DNA from: Pseudoclavibacter sp. AY1H1
GTDB taxonomy: Bacteria; Actinomycetota; Actinomycetes; Actinomycetales; Microbacteriaceae
Direction of reading: 5' to 3'
DNA length: 64,000 bases
Assembly (NCBI RefSeq): GCF_002931055.1
Contig: NZ_PSXX01000001.1
Location: 434,001-498,000, forward strand
Position numbers and translations under genes: made by a program. Positions 18,009 to 27,504 of this stretch are shown piece after piece. Under the pieces are notes generated by a model. That model had not been told where the DNA came from and searched no databases. It was given only the letters and a program-made list of their open reading frames with translations. Every line of letters begins with the position of its first letter. Position 1 is the stretch's first letter.

Positions 18009-18728
18009 TCAGCGCATCTGCGAACGCGACGAGCGCATCCGCATCGGGTCAATGCCCTTGGGGATCGGAAGCGCGTTGCTGCCGAGCGCCTTGAGTCGGC
18101 TCGTCACGGCGACGATCTCCGGCTTGGTGAGCTTCTTCGGGAGCTTGTTGAGGGTCTTGCGGACCTTGACGAGCTTCACGTCGTCGGCGCCCGTCCCCAC
18201 GTGGAAGTGGTGGATGGGCACGTTCGGCAGGATTCGCGCGGTCTTGCGGCGCTCGTCGTCGAGCAGTCGCTTGGTGCCGGACTTGCTGCCCTCGGTGAGG
18301 ATGACAACGCCGGGCTTGCCGATCGCACGGTAGACCGCATCCTGCGTCTTCGCGTTGAAGGCGACCGGCATCTCGCTGGTCTGCCAGGTTCCGCGCATGG
18401 CGCTGGTGAGCACCTGGCCGGTTGCACCGGCGCGCCCTTCGAGTTGCCCGAAGGCCACCCGCTCGGCGCGCCAGTTCAGCGTGAACATGAAGAGGAGCAC
18501 GCCGACCATGAGGCCGAGGATCATCGTGAGGATCCAGATGAGCGCGTTCGATCCAGGCAGGAAGATGCTCACGAGCGCTGCGATGATCAGGGGGACGAGC
18601 ACGGCAGCGGCCATGATCCAAGGTGCGGTCTTGTCGTACTTGACCGTCATCTTGAGGACTTGCCAGATCTGCTTGAAGCGACCTGGTTCTTTTTCCGCTG
18701 CTGCGCTGGCTTGTGGAGAGTTCGCCAT
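18009..18728 (-). CDS. DUF4191 membrane protein
   Basis: 239 aa with two adjacent hydrophobic helices near residues 38-60 and 63-85 (PWIMAAAVLVPLIIAALVSI and IWILTMILGLMVGVLLFMFT), then a cytoplasmic domain rich in Arg and Lys ending KGIDPMRMRSSRSQMR. Matches the actinobacterial DUF4191 family, usually found beside glnA and lipoate genes. No catalytic motif. A TATTCT box lies 9 bases before the ATG at 18728. Function unknown. Confidence 0.85.
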   Translation of the reverse strand: MANSPQASAAAEKEPGRFKQIWQVLKMTVKYDKTAPWIMAAAVLVPLIIAALVSIFLPGSNALIWILTMILGLMVGVLLFMFTLNWRAERVAFGQLEGRAGATGQVLTSAMRGTWQTSEMPVAFNAKTQDAVYRAIGKPGVVILTEGSKSGTKRLLDDERRKTARILPNVPIHHFHVGTGADDVKLVKVRKTLNKLPKKLTKPEIVAVTSRLKALGSNALPIPKGIDPMRMRSSRSQMR

Positions 18729-18844
18729 AGTGCATCCAGAATACCGGCACTTCACCCCGTATTCACATTCGGACTCGTGACGACTTCTCCACAGACGATG
18801 AAGCTGGTGCACTCCGCTGGTGTGGGGACCGTCAGACTCCCGTT

Positions 18845-20572
18845 GTGCGAGCCAGAAATCTGCCGGGAACCGACCGCCTCGACCGCCCCGAGTGCTTCGA
18901 CGTCGTGGGCTGGCGGGTCGTCGAGGTGCTCGACGATACCGGCGCCTGGCATCGCCTCCTGGCGGTGTCGAGGGAGCAGGCGGCACCGGATGAGGAGGAA
19001 TGGCTCTCCGGGGCAGCAGGCGTCTCGCAACCGCAGCTTCCTGCCGCAGCTCTCAACGGCACGGTTGAGCTTGTCGTGGAGGTCGAGGCGAGCGGGGGAC
19101 CGACGCTCACCGAGCTCTGCGAGGTCTTCGACGAGGTCAGCGCCCCGAGCATCCCCGTGCTGCTCGACATTGGTCTGACGGATCGCCGAGAGGCCGTGGC
19201 GGTACTCGAGGCGACGATCGGATCCAGCGTGGGGGAGCTGCTCGACCGGCCATACCCCCTCGCGACCGGTGAGATCGTGACGATCCTCGCCCCGCTCGCC
19301 GAGACGCTCGCCGAGCTTCACCGAGCGGGCCTCGCTCTCGGCGGCTTGGGCCTCGAGGACGTTCGGCTCACCGCTCAGGGGCGACCCGTCGTCAAGAGGT
19401 GGGACACGCTGTCACGCCTCGAGGGGTTCGACGACCGGCTGCAGCCCGGCATCGTCCGCGACTGGAAGGCCTTCGAGGGCTTCGCCGATCTGGTCCTCGC
19501 GCAGCTGCCGACCGAGCTCGAGCTGCCGGCGGCACTCGAGCGCGAACTCGACAGGTGCTTGAGCGGTGATGTGGATGCTGAGCTGCCCGAGCGCCTGCTC
19601 GACGCGCTCTTCGCCTGGCACGATGCAAGTGACATCCAGGACCCGGCTGCGGGAGAGCGCTCTCCACGTCGGGCCTTGCTGGCGCATGAGTCGACGCTGC
19701 CGCACGTGGCTCCGGCTACCGGCGGGCACGATGACTTCGATCCTGCGGGTGCCGACACACGCCGCTTGACCAGTTCGCTGCTCGACGGCGATGACGACGA
19801 CGCAGGCGGGGACTTCGCCGAGGCAGGCGCTGCAGGCAGAGACGTCCGCCTCGGGCACTCCGTGCGGGCCCGAGGGGAAGCCAGACGTCGAGATCGCCCC
19901 GAGGCTCCCGATCAGCGGGCGTCTCGCGATGGGCGGAGCAGGAGGCGGCAGCGGGCGCGTCGGCAGCCCGGTTTCCTGCGCCGCACGCTGGGCACCATCA
20001 GGCTGCCTTTTCGCATCGCGGCAGCTGCCGCAGTGGTCCTGTGCATCTGCGCCGCGACGCTGGGGGTGCTCGGTGAGGCACCTGGTGGGGGAGAGGATTC
20101 GGCTCCGAGCGTGCCAACGAGCGATGCTCGGCCCGCCCAGACCGCTGAGTCGGGCCCTCCGAGCTCCGGGAACCCGCCGGTGAACGAGACGATGCCCGTC
20201 GCCGACTCAGCTGGGGCCCCTGACTGGCGCGCACGCGCCATGGCGGACGATCCGACCGTCGCCGTGCTGGCCCTGGTCGAGCGGCGGGCCGAGTGCCTTG
20301 CCAGCGAGACCGCCGGTTGTCTCGAGGAGGTGTACCAGAGTGACGCGCCGGGCCTGCACGCGGACCTCGCCCGCGGTGGGGGCGCAGCAGACCAGCTCGC
20401 GGGACTGACAGCGGCGACACTCAGGGATCGCTACGGCGACCTCGTCGTGGTGGATCTGTGGCCGGCGGACGCGATCCAGGCCGCAGAGACACCACCGGCC
20501 TCCCTCACGATTGCTCGTGGGGAGGCCGGCTGGCGTCTGCGGGATGTCCGAGGAGCGGCAGCTCCTCAGTGA
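18845..20572 (+). CDS. membrane-anchored protein-kinase-like pseudokinase
   Basis: 575 aa. Residues about 20-265 have the rhythm of a Ser/Thr kinase: a helix-alphaC-like region, TGEIVTILAPLAETLAELHR (141-160), and GLALGGLGLEDVRLTAQGRP (162-181), which matches the catalytic-loop segment but lacks the catalytic Asp and Asn; no DFG or glycine loop is evident. So catalysis is unlikely. A disordered, Arg-rich linker (330-380) precedes one transmembrane helix (about 390-410) and an external domain of ~165 residues with paired Cys (CLASETAGC). GTG start at 18845. Its role may be signalling or scaffolding; no partner is visible nearby. Confidence 0.7.
   Translation: MRARNLPGTDRLDRPECFDVVGWRVVEVLDDTGAWHRLLAVSREQAAPDEEEWLSGAAGVSQPQLPAAALNGTVELVVEVEASGGPTLTELCEVFDEVSAPSIPVLLDIGLTDRREAVAVLEATIGSSVGELLDRPYPLATGEIVTILAPLAETLAELHRAGLALGGLGLEDVRLTAQGRPVVKRWDTLSRLEGFDDRLQPGIVRDWKAFEGFADLVLAQLPTELELPAALERELDRCLSGDVDAELPERLLDALFAWHDASDIQDPAAGERSPRRALLAHESTLPHVAPATGGHDDFDPAGADTRRLTSSLLDGDDDDAGGDFAEAGAAGRDVRLGHSVRARGEARRRDRPEAPDQRASRDGRSRRRQRARRQPGFLRRTLGTIRLPFRIAAAAAVVLCICAATLGVLGEAPGGGEDSAPSVPTSDARPAQTAESGPPSSGNPPVNETMPVADSAGAPDWRARAMADDPTVAVLALVERRAECLASETAGCLEEVYQSDAPGLHADLARGGGAADQLAGLTAATLRDRYGDLVVVDLWPADAIQAAETPPASLTIARGEAGWRLRDVRGAAAPQ
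20550..20567. terminator. weak hairpin between convergent pseudokinase and sucB genes
   Basis: GAGGAGC-GGCA-GCTCCTC, a 7-bp stem inside the end of the pseudokinase gene. Only 5 bases separate the two convergent stops, so this is the only candidate terminator there. Confidence 0.35.
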
Positions 20573-20577
20573 CGGCT

Positions 20578-22059
20578 CTAGAGTCCGAGCTGTCCTTCGA
20601 ACGCGCCCTCTTCGAGGCGGTTCTTCACCTGCGAGAGGAAGCGAGCCGCGTCGGCACCGTCGATGATGCGGTGGTCGTAGCTCAGCGCGAGGAAGACCAG
20701 TGAGCGAATCGCGATGGACTCCTGGCCGTCTGCCGTCTTCACGACAGCGGGACGCTTCGCGACGATCCCGGTCCCGAGGATCGCGCTCTGCGGGAGGAAG
20801 ACGACGGGCGTGTCGAACAGCGCGCCGCGCGAGCCCGTGTTCGTGACCGTGAACGTTCCGCCGGCAAGCTCGTCCGGGAGCAGCTTGTTGTCACGCGTGC
20901 GCTCGGCGAGGTCAGCGATCTGGCCTGCGAGGCCGGCGATGTCGAACTGCGACGCCTTCTTGATGACCGGCGTGAGCAGGCCGCGCTCGGTGTCGACCGC
21001 CATGGCGATGTTCTCGGACTCCGGGTAGACGATGGAGTCTCCGTCGACCGTGGAGTTGATGATCGGGAAGCTCTGGAGCGCTTCTGCCGCCGCGAGGGTG
21101 AAGAACGGCAGGAACGAGAGCTTGTTGCCCGTCTTCGCGTGGAAGTCGCCCTTGACGCGGTCACGCAGCTGCGCGATGCGAGTCACGTCGACCTCGACGA
21201 CCGTCGTGAGCTGGGCCGTCGAGTTCATCGAAGCGACAGCGCGCTCGGCAACGACCTTGCGGAGACGCGACATCTTCGCCGTCGTGCCACGCAGCTCGGA
21301 GACCTCGAACGGAGTGGGCTCGCCGGGGGTGCCGGCCGAGGCTGCCGCTGCCGGAGCTGCGGACTTGCTCGACTCAGCGAAGGCGACGACGTCTTCCTTG
21401 CGGATGCGCCCGCCGACTCCGGTGCCCTGGACCTTCGAGAGGTCGACGCCAGCGTCTGCCGCGAGCTTGCGAACGAGCGGCGTGACGTAGCGGGGGTCGG
21501 AGCTCGAGGCGGCCTGCGCCGTCTCACCAGCCTGCTTGGGCTGCGAAGGCTGCTTGGGCTGCGCCGGCGGCTTCGGAGCGGAAGCGGACTGCTGCGCCGT
21601 CTGCGCGGCAGGGGTCGCGGCCTGCTTGGCGGGAGCCTCAGACGTCGTCTCCTTCTCGGGAGCCGGCTCTGCGTAGCCCTCGTCTTCCTTGTCTGCAGGG
21701 GCTTCTTCGGCCTCGGGAGCCGCGGCGGGCTGCGAGGTCGACTCGGCTGCTTCCTCGACCTCGGGCTCGGCCTGAGCCTCTTCGGCCGCAGGAGCGCTGT
21801 CGTCGGAGGACGACGCGCCGGAGCCGTCGCCGAGGCGAGCGAGCACTGCGCCGACCTCGACGGTCTCGTCTTCGCCAACGAGGATCTCCTCGAGGACGCC
21901 GGCGATGGGCGACGGGATCTCGGTGTCGACCTTGTCCGTCGAGACCTCGAGCAGTGGCTCGTCGACCTCGACGGTGTCGCCGACGCTCTTCAGCCAGCGG
22001 GTGACGGTTCCTTCGGTGACACTCTCGCCGAGTGCCGGGAGCGTTACGTCTTCGCTCAT
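20578..22059 (-). CDS. sucB: dihydrolipoamide acyltransferase (E2), 2-oxoglutarate dehydrogenase type
   Basis: E2 core of a 2-oxo acid dehydrogenase complex, moving acyl groups from E1 to CoA. 493 aa: one lipoyl domain (1-76) with lipoyl-Lys43 in VSTDKVDTE, a long Ala/Pro/Glu-rich linker (80-200), an E3-binding domain (YVTPLVRKLAADAGVDLSKV), and the catalytic domain ending with the active-site His in LSYDHRIIDGADAARF. Actinobacterial enzymes of this type are annotated sucB or dlaT and can serve both pyruvate and 2-oxoglutarate complexes. Co-oriented with lpdA 32 bases upstream, forming an E3-E2 operon. Confidence 0.9.
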   Translation of the reverse strand: MSEDVTLPALGESVTEGTVTRWLKSVGDTVEVDEPLLEVSTDKVDTEIPSPIAGVLEEILVGEDETVEVGAVLARLGDGSGASSSDDSAPAAEEAQAEPEVEEAAESTSQPAAAPEAEEAPADKEDEGYAEPAPEKETTSEAPAKQAATPAAQTAQQSASAPKPPAQPKQPSQPKQAGETAQAASSSDPRYVTPLVRKLAADAGVDLSKVQGTGVGGRIRKEDVVAFAESSKSAAPAAAASAGTPGEPTPFEVSELRGTTAKMSRLRKVVAERAVASMNSTAQLTTVVEVDVTRIAQLRDRVKGDFHAKTGNKLSFLPFFTLAAAEALQSFPIINSTVDGDSIVYPESENIAMAVDTERGLLTPVIKKASQFDIAGLAGQIADLAERTRDNKLLPDELAGGTFTVTNTGSRGALFDTPVVFLPQSAILGTGIVAKRPAVVKTADGQESIAIRSLVFLALSYDHRIIDGADAARFLSQVKNRLEEGAFEGQLGL

Positions 22060-22091
22060 GATGTGGGTTCTCCTTGAGTGGTTCTGGCTGG

Positions 22092-23465
22092 TCAGAGGGC
22101 GTGCAGCGGGACTCCGGCGAGCAGACGCGCTGCCTCGCCGATCGTCTCACCCTGCGTCGGGTGGGCGTGGATGAGGTGCGCGACGTCCTCTGGGTAGGCC
22201 TCCCAGTTGACGATGAGCTGAGCTTCGCTCACGAGCTCGCCGACGCGGCCGCCGATCATGTGGACACCGACGATCGGGCCGTCGTTGACGCGCACGAGCT
22301 TGACGGTGCCGCTTGTGCCGAGGATCGAGCTCTTCGCGTTGCCCGCGAGGTTGTACTCGGCCGTGGAGATGGCGTCGTCGCCGAACTTCTCCTTCGCCTT
22401 CGCCTCGGAGTAGCCGACGGATGCGATCTCCGGGTCGGAGTACGTGATCTTCGGGATGTTGATGTCCTCGACCTGCACGGGGTTGAGGCCGGCGATCTGC
22501 TCGGCGACGAAGATGCCGTGCTGGTAGCTGCGGTGCGCGAGCTGAAGGCCGGGAACGATGTCGCCGATGGCGTAGACGCCGGGGACGTTGGTCTGCAGCG
22601 TCTCGTCGACGGGCACGAAGCCGCGGTCCGTCGTGACGCCGACCTCTTCGAGGCCGATGCCGTCGGTCACGGGGCCGCGACCGACCGCGACGAGGAGCAG
22701 GTCGGCGTCGAGCACGTCGCCCGACTCGAGCTCGACGTGCACGCCGTACTCGTCCTGCGTGACGCCCTTGAAGCGGACGCCGAGCTTGAAGTCGATGCCA
22801 CGCTTCTTGTAGGCGCGCTCGAGCTGCTTGGAGACGGACTCCTCTTCAGCGGGAGCGAGGTGCTTGAGGCCCTCGACGATCGTGACCTCGACGCCGAACG
22901 AGCGCCAGACGCTGGCGAACTCCAGGCCGATGACGCCGCCGCCGAGGATGACGACGCGGTTCGGGAGCCACTCGAGCTCGAGCGCCTGCTCGCTCGTGAT
23001 GACGTTGCCCGAGATCTCGAGGCCCGGCAGCGAACGCGAGAAGGACCCGGTTGCGAGGACGACGTTCTTGCCCGTGAGCGTGTCGTCCCCGACCTGGACG
23101 GTCGTAGGGGAGACGAGCTTGCCCTCTCCCTGGAAGACGGTGACGCCCTTGGCCTTCAGGAGGCCCTGGAGGCCCTTGAACTTGCTGGCGACGATTCCCT
23201 CGCGGAAGGCGTTGACCTTCACGATGTCGACGCCCTGGAACTCGGTGAGCACGCCGACCGATGATGCCTCGTGTGCGTTGTCGGCAAGCTCTGCCGCGTG
23301 GAGCATGGCCTTGGTAGGCACGCAGCCACGGTGGAGGCAGGTGCCTCCGAGCTTGTCCTTCTCAACCAGAGCGACGGTTGAGCCCAGCTGAACGGCGCGG
23401 ATAGCTGCGGCGTATCCCGCACTTCCTCCGCCAAGGACGACGAGGTCGAAATTGTGTTCTGACAC
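22092..23465 (-). CDS. lpdA: dihydrolipoyl dehydrogenase (E3)
   Basis: FAD enzyme that reoxidises the lipoamide of E2 and passes electrons to NAD. 457 aa, normal length. N-terminal FAD site LGGGSAGYAAAIRA (11-24), redox disulfide GGTCLHRGCVPTK with Cys43 and Cys48, NAD-binding GGGVIGLEFASVW, and the C-terminal His-Glu pair in HAHPTQGE. A GTG start at 23465 is preferred to an ATG 27 bases upstream because GAGGGAG lies 8 bases before the GTG. Upstream of sucB in an apparent operon. Confidence 0.95.
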   Translation of the reverse strand: MSEHNFDLVVLGGGSAGYAAAIRAVQLGSTVALVEKDKLGGTCLHRGCVPTKAMLHAAELADNAHEASSVGVLTEFQGVDIVKVNAFREGIVASKFKGLQGLLKAKGVTVFQGEGKLVSPTTVQVGDDTLTGKNVVLATGSFSRSLPGLEISGNVITSEQALELEWLPNRVVILGGGVIGLEFASVWRSFGVEVTIVEGLKHLAPAEEESVSKQLERAYKKRGIDFKLGVRFKGVTQDEYGVHVELESGDVLDADLLLVAVGRGPVTDGIGLEEVGVTTDRGFVPVDETLQTNVPGVYAIGDIVPGLQLAHRSYQHGIFVAEQIAGLNPVQVEDINIPKITYSDPEIASVGYSEAKAKEKFGDDAISTAEYNLAGNAKSSILGTSGTVKLVRVNDGPIVGVHMIGGRVGELVSEAQLIVNWEAYPEDVAHLIHAHPTQGETIGEAARLLAGVPLHAL

Positions 23466-23583
23466 CCGGAAAACTCCCTCAATGGAATTCATAGAGAAGC
23501 GGCGGCCGGTTTCTGGTCGCCACGCGCGGCGAAATTACCCCTCAGGGAAGCCTACACGCGTCGAACTGGCAGGAATAACCAGC

Positions 23584-25050
23584 TCAGGAACGGGACTCGA
23601 GCAGTGCGATGAGCGTTCGCACCATGACGCCGGTGGCGCCCTTGGGGACGTAGCCGTAGGCGGTCGAGGTGTTGTTCGAGGGGCCCGCGATGTCGAGGTG
23701 CACCCAGGGGATGGTGCCTTCGCCGTCGGCTCGCTCGCCGACGAAGCGCTCGAGGAACGCGGCCGCGACGAGCATGCCGGCCGAGCGGTTGCCGGAGCGC
23801 ATGTTGGCGAGGTCAGCCACGGGGGACTTGAGCGTTTCTCCGACCTCCTCCGGGATGGGCATCGCCCAGGAGGGCTCGCCGATCGAGCGCGATGCCTCGA
23901 TGACGCTGCTGATCCAGGCGTCGTCGTTGCCCATGACCGCGGTGGTGCGGTCGCCGAGGGCGACGATCTGGGCGCCGGTCAGCGTCGCGATGTCGATGAT
24001 GAGGTCGGGGTGCTCTTCGCTGGCTGCGGCGATGCCGTCGGCCATGACGATGCGGCCCTCTGCGTCGGTGTTGGTGATCTCGACGGTCTTGCCGCCGTAG
24101 ATCGTCACGACGTCGTCGGGGCGTGTGGCCGTGCTCGAAGGCATGTTCTCGGCGATGCAGAGCCAGCCCGTGATGGCGACCTTGATGTCGAGCTCGACCG
24201 CGGCCTGGAGAACGCCGACGATCGTCGCCGCTCCGGCCATGTCGAACTTCATGCCGACCATGGAGCCGGCCGGCTTGAGCGAGAGCCCGCCCGTGTCGAA
24301 GGTGATGCCCTTCCCGACGAGCGCGACGTGCAGCTGCGCGCCCTCCGGCCGGTAGTCGAGACGGACGAGACGTGGGCCGCGCGAGGAGCCCTGTCCGACG
24401 GCCGTCAGGCCGCCGAAGCCCCCATCGCGCAGCTGCTCGGCGTCCCAGACCCGGGACTCGATGCCCTTCGACTCTGCGACGCGCACCGCGATGTCGGCGA
24501 GGGCAGCGGGAGGGAGGTCGTTCGGTGGCGTGTTGACGGCATCCTGGACCAGAGCGACGGACGACGCGATGGCGCTCACCCTGGCGATCTCGGCGGATGC
24601 GCGAGCCTCGTCGGCAGTCACGATGCTGATCGTCGCCAGCGCGGTGTCATCTTCCTCGGACTTGTAAGGCGTGAAGCGGTAGCTGGCAAGGACGGCGCCG
24701 AGGAGGACTGCCTCGCGGATCGCGGGGTCGAGGGCGTCGACATCGATGGAGATGGCCGAGGTGGCGACTGCGCGAGCCAGGGCACCTCCTGCTCGCCTCG
24801 CCTGCTCCTCGTCGCTTGCGTCGCCGAGACCGAGGGCGATGGCCGCCCGGACACCGCCCTCGACCGGGATGGCGATCTTCTGCGTCTCGCCGCTCTTGCC
24901 GAGGAAGCCCGTGGCCTCGAGATACCGCTCGAGATCCGGCAGCCCGGCGGGAGCCGAGACGGTGAGCGATTCCTCCAGTCGGATCACGGGGAGCACCAGC
25001 AGCTGTGCATCGGGAGCGGATTCGGCGAGTTCCAGGGTGGCAAGCGTCAT
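23584..25050 (-). CDS. pepA: leucyl aminopeptidase (M17)
   Basis: Two-metal hexameric aminopeptidase. 488 aa: divergent N-terminal domain (1-165) and catalytic domain with VGKGITFDTGGLSLKP (Lys and Asp ligands), KFDMAGAATIVG, and the signature NTDAEGRI (Asp, Glu, catalytic Arg). Start at 25050 rather than 25062 because a TATGCT box ends 7 bases before it, giving a leaderless mRNA. Divergent from the PAC2 gene. Confidence 0.95.
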   Translation of the reverse strand: MTLATLELAESAPDAQLLVLPVIRLEESLTVSAPAGLPDLERYLEATGFLGKSGETQKIAIPVEGGVRAAIALGLGDASDEEQARRAGGALARAVATSAISIDVDALDPAIREAVLLGAVLASYRFTPYKSEEDDTALATISIVTADEARASAEIARVSAIASSVALVQDAVNTPPNDLPPAALADIAVRVAESKGIESRVWDAEQLRDGGFGGLTAVGQGSSRGPRLVRLDYRPEGAQLHVALVGKGITFDTGGLSLKPAGSMVGMKFDMAGAATIVGVLQAAVELDIKVAITGWLCIAENMPSSTATRPDDVVTIYGGKTVEITNTDAEGRIVMADGIAAASEEHPDLIIDIATLTGAQIVALGDRTTAVMGNDDAWISSVIEASRSIGEPSWAMPIPEEVGETLKSPVADLANMRSGNRSAGMLVAAAFLERFVGERADGEGTIPWVHLDIAGPSNNTSTAYGYVPKGATGVMVRTLIALLESRS

Positions 25051-25057
25051 GCAGGCC

Positions 25058-25063
25058 AGCATA
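25058..25063 (-). promoter_or_regulatory. -10 box TATGCT, leaderless promoter of pepA
   Basis: Minus-strand TATGCT, 7 bases, ATG at 25050. Almost the same sequence context (box then GGCCTGC then ATG) occurs at panB. Confidence 0.55.
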
Positions 25064-25139
25064 TTGCGAGCGCGTGGAGCCACGCCTGCCGTCTCGTGCG
25101 CCAAGCGCGAACGCCCGTACCAACGTCAGCCTTCCGACC

Positions 25140-25145
25140 TAGCAT
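25140..25145 (+). promoter_or_regulatory. -10 box TAGCAT, leaderless or near-leaderless promoter of the PAC2 gene
   Basis: TAGCAT is followed by 7 bases and the ATG at 25153. A GGAG is also present in the 7 bases, so a short leader cannot be excluded. Confidence 0.5.
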
Positions 25146-25152
25146 TGGAGCT

Positions 25153-26067
25153 ATGAGCGAGACTGAGCGCATCTTCCGAGTGGCTGCCGCATGGCATGAC
25201 GTCCCTGCAGGCCTGCCCCTCATCGTCGCGCTGCGTGGCGGTCACGACGCCGGAGCCGTGGCGGCGCAGGTCTCCGACGAGATCATCGGTCTCGACGAGG
25301 ACGCCCGGATCGTCGCGGAGTTCGATGTCGACGAGCTCTACGACTACCGCGCGCGGCGCCCGATCGTGTCCGTCTCGAATGGTCGAGTGAAGTCCGTGTC
25401 GTCACCTCGTCTCGACCTCAGGCTCGTCGCCGACGAGCTCGGCCAGGAGTTCCTGTTCCTCTCTGGCTTCGAACCGGACTACCGGTGGCGGCTGTTCAGC
25501 GAGGCACTCGTGGATGCTGTCGACGCGCTCGAGGTCTCCTCGACGACCTGGGTGCACGCCGTGCCCATGCCGGTTCCCCACACGCGTCCCATTCGCATCG
25601 CCGCGACCGGCAATCGCGAGGAGCTCGTGGATTCCCTCTCGGTGTGGAACCCGACGACCGAGGCGCCGGCTCACGTCATGCAGTACTTCCAGGTTCGGGC
25701 TGAGGAGCTCGGCCATCCCGTTCTGAGCCTCGCGATGCTGATTCCGCACTACGTCGCCGACTCCTCGGTGCCGGCGGGCGCGGTCGCGGCGCTGTCCGCC
25801 CTGGGAAGCGCGACCGGTCGCATGATCGCCACCGAGGCGTTGCGTGAGCGGGATCGCACGTTCCGCGCTGGCGTCGATGCCGAGCTCGAGTCCAATCCGG
25901 ATGGGCAGAAGCTCATCCACGCCCTCGAGACGCAGCACGACGCCTACCTGCAGAATCTCGCGGTGACCAACGACTTCGAGGACGCGGCCGGCGAGCTGCC
26001 CTCTGCAGACCAGCTCGCCGCGGAGATCGAGCGCTATCTGGCGCTTGGCCGCGACGACGACGCCTGA
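25153..26067 (+). CDS. PAC2 family protein (proteasome-assembly-chaperone-like)
   Basis: 304 aa. N-terminal PAC2 fold: LIVALRGGHDAGAVAAQVSD, then EFDVDELYDYRARRPIVSVS, LFLSGFEPDYRWRLF, and TTWVHAVPMPVPHTRP, all hallmarks of the actinobacterial PAC2/DUF75 family. A helical, acidic C-terminus (about 215-304) is typical. Role unproven; relatives are distant homologues of eukaryotic 20S assembly chaperones. Often adjacent to pepA as here. Confidence 0.88.
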   Translation: MSETERIFRVAAAWHDVPAGLPLIVALRGGHDAGAVAAQVSDEIIGLDEDARIVAEFDVDELYDYRARRPIVSVSNGRVKSVSSPRLDLRLVADELGQEFLFLSGFEPDYRWRLFSEALVDAVDALEVSSTTWVHAVPMPVPHTRPIRIAATGNREELVDSLSVWNPTTEAPAHVMQYFQVRAEELGHPVLSLAMLIPHYVADSSVPAGAVAALSALGSATGRMIATEALRERDRTFRAGVDAELESNPDGQKLIHALETQHDAYLQNLAVTNDFEDAAGELPSADQLAAEIERYLALGRDDDA

Positions 26068-26155
26068 GGTCCTGCCCGGGTTCGTCCCGGTGACCGTTTC
26101 GGTGTGACGGCCTTCTCGTCCGCGCCGTGTGGCGTGTCCCGGTGGCGGGACGCGA

Positions 26156-26161
26156 GACAAT
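26156..26161 (+). promoter_or_regulatory. -10 box GACAAT, possible leaderless promoter of the MFS gene
   Basis: GACAAT is followed by 7 bases and the ATG at 26169, with no ribosome site. Confidence 0.4.
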
Positions 26162-26168
26162 AGTTCAG

Positions 26169-27485
26169 ATGAACCGCCGCCTTGCTCCCGCGATGTTCGC
26201 CATCACGGCGATCGCCTACATGGTCGCCGTCACGCAGCGATCGTCACTCGGGGTCGCCGGCGTGCTCGCCAGCGAGCGTTTCGAGGTCGGGGCCGCTGCG
26301 CTGTCGACGCTGGCCGTCGCGCAGCTGGCGGTCTATGCCGCCCTGCAGATTCCGGTCGGCATGCTGCTCGACCGATTCGGGCCGTCGAGGCTCATCCTCG
26401 TCGGGGCGCTGCTCATGTCCGGAGGGCAGCTGATCGTGGCGCTTGCGCCGGAACTCGGTGTCGCGGTCATGGGCCGGATGCTCGTCGGTGCCGGGGACGC
26501 GACGACCTTCGTCTCAGGGCTCCGGATCATCGCCGCGTGGTTCCCGCCGCGGCGGGTGCCGGTCTTCGTGCAGTGGTACGGCAACCTCGGCCAGCTGGGA
26601 CAGGTGCTCTCTGCTGTCCCGTTCGGCTTCCTGCTGCGGTCCACGTCCTGGACGCCGGCGTTCCTCTCCGTCGCAAGCCTCGCACTGATCACCTCGGTCG
26701 CGGTCGCGGTGTTCCTGCGGGACAGCCCGGAGCTGCGCAGAGCCGGCGAGGCGATCAGCGTCCGTGGCGTCATGGGGAAAGTCGCCCAGGCCGCGCGCCG
26801 CCCGGGGACGAGGCTCGGATTCTGGGCGCACTTCACGACGCAGTTCCCTGGAACGGTCTTCGGCCTGCTGTGGGGGTTCCCGCTCATGACGCAGGGCATG
26901 GGGCTGGAGCCGGCCCTTGCCTCGTCGCTGCTCCCCGTGATCGTGCTCGCGGGAATGGTCCTCGGCCCATTCCTCGGGGTGCTCACGGGGCGATACCCGC
27001 TCCGGCGTTCCAACCTCGTGCTGATCTGCGCCCTGCTCATCCTGGGCGTCTGGGTGGCGATGCTCCTGTGGCCCGGCCTGCCGCCGCTCTGGCTCCTGAT
27101 CGTGCTCCTGGTCGTGATGGGCATCGGCGGCTCGGGCTCGGCGATCGGCTTCGACTACGCTCGCACCTTCAACCCCGCTTCGAGCCTCGGATCGGCGTCC
27201 GGCATCGTGAACGTCGGGGGTTTCGTCGCGAGCTTCACGACCATGTTCCTGATCGGCATCTCGCTGGACGGGCTCGGCATCGGCGTGGCGGGAGCAGTGG
27301 ACTGGCAGCAGTACAAGCTCGCGTTCTGGGTGATCCCCGGCATCATGCTCATCGGGCTGAGCGGCCTGCTGCTCAGCAGACGACGCACGAGGGGCCGCAT
27401 GGCGCGCGATGAGGGAATAATCATCGACCCGCTCTGGGTTGCAATAGGCAGGAGATGGTTCGGGTCGGGCAGGCGTGGGATGTGA
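26169..27485 (+). CDS. MFS transporter
   Basis: 438 aa with about 12 hydrophobic helices. The major facilitator signature between helices 2 and 3 is visible (PVGMLLDRFGPSRLI), and RRYPL-type basic loops mark the second half (LTGRYPLRRSN). Ends with a basic cytoplasmic tail. Substrate not predictable. Start ATG at 26169 begins the first helix after three residues of basic N-terminus (MNRRLAP), and a -10-like box sits 7 bases ahead. Confidence 0.88.
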   Translation: MNRRLAPAMFAITAIAYMVAVTQRSSLGVAGVLASERFEVGAAALSTLAVAQLAVYAALQIPVGMLLDRFGPSRLILVGALLMSGGQLIVALAPELGVAVMGRMLVGAGDATTFVSGLRIIAAWFPPRRVPVFVQWYGNLGQLGQVLSAVPFGFLLRSTSWTPAFLSVASLALITSVAVAVFLRDSPELRRAGEAISVRGVMGKVAQAARRPGTRLGFWAHFTTQFPGTVFGLLWGFPLMTQGMGLEPALASSLLPVIVLAGMVLGPFLGVLTGRYPLRRSNLVLICALLILGVWVAMLLWPGLPPLWLLIVLLVVMGIGGSGSAIGFDYARTFNPASSLGSASGIVNVGGFVASFTTMFLIGISLDGLGIGVAGAVDWQQYKLAFWVIPGIMLIGLSGLLLSRRRTRGRMARDEGIIIDPLWVAIGRRWFGSGRRGM

Positions 27486-27504
27486 ATGTCACGCGTGAAT
27501 CCAA

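Noticed and set aside
18845-20572. Possible frameshift in the pseudokinase gene, because of the Arg-rich middle section
   Set aside because: The frame is continuous, the membrane helix and C-terminal domain stay in the same frame, and Arg/Asp-rich linkers are normal between kinase and membrane domains.
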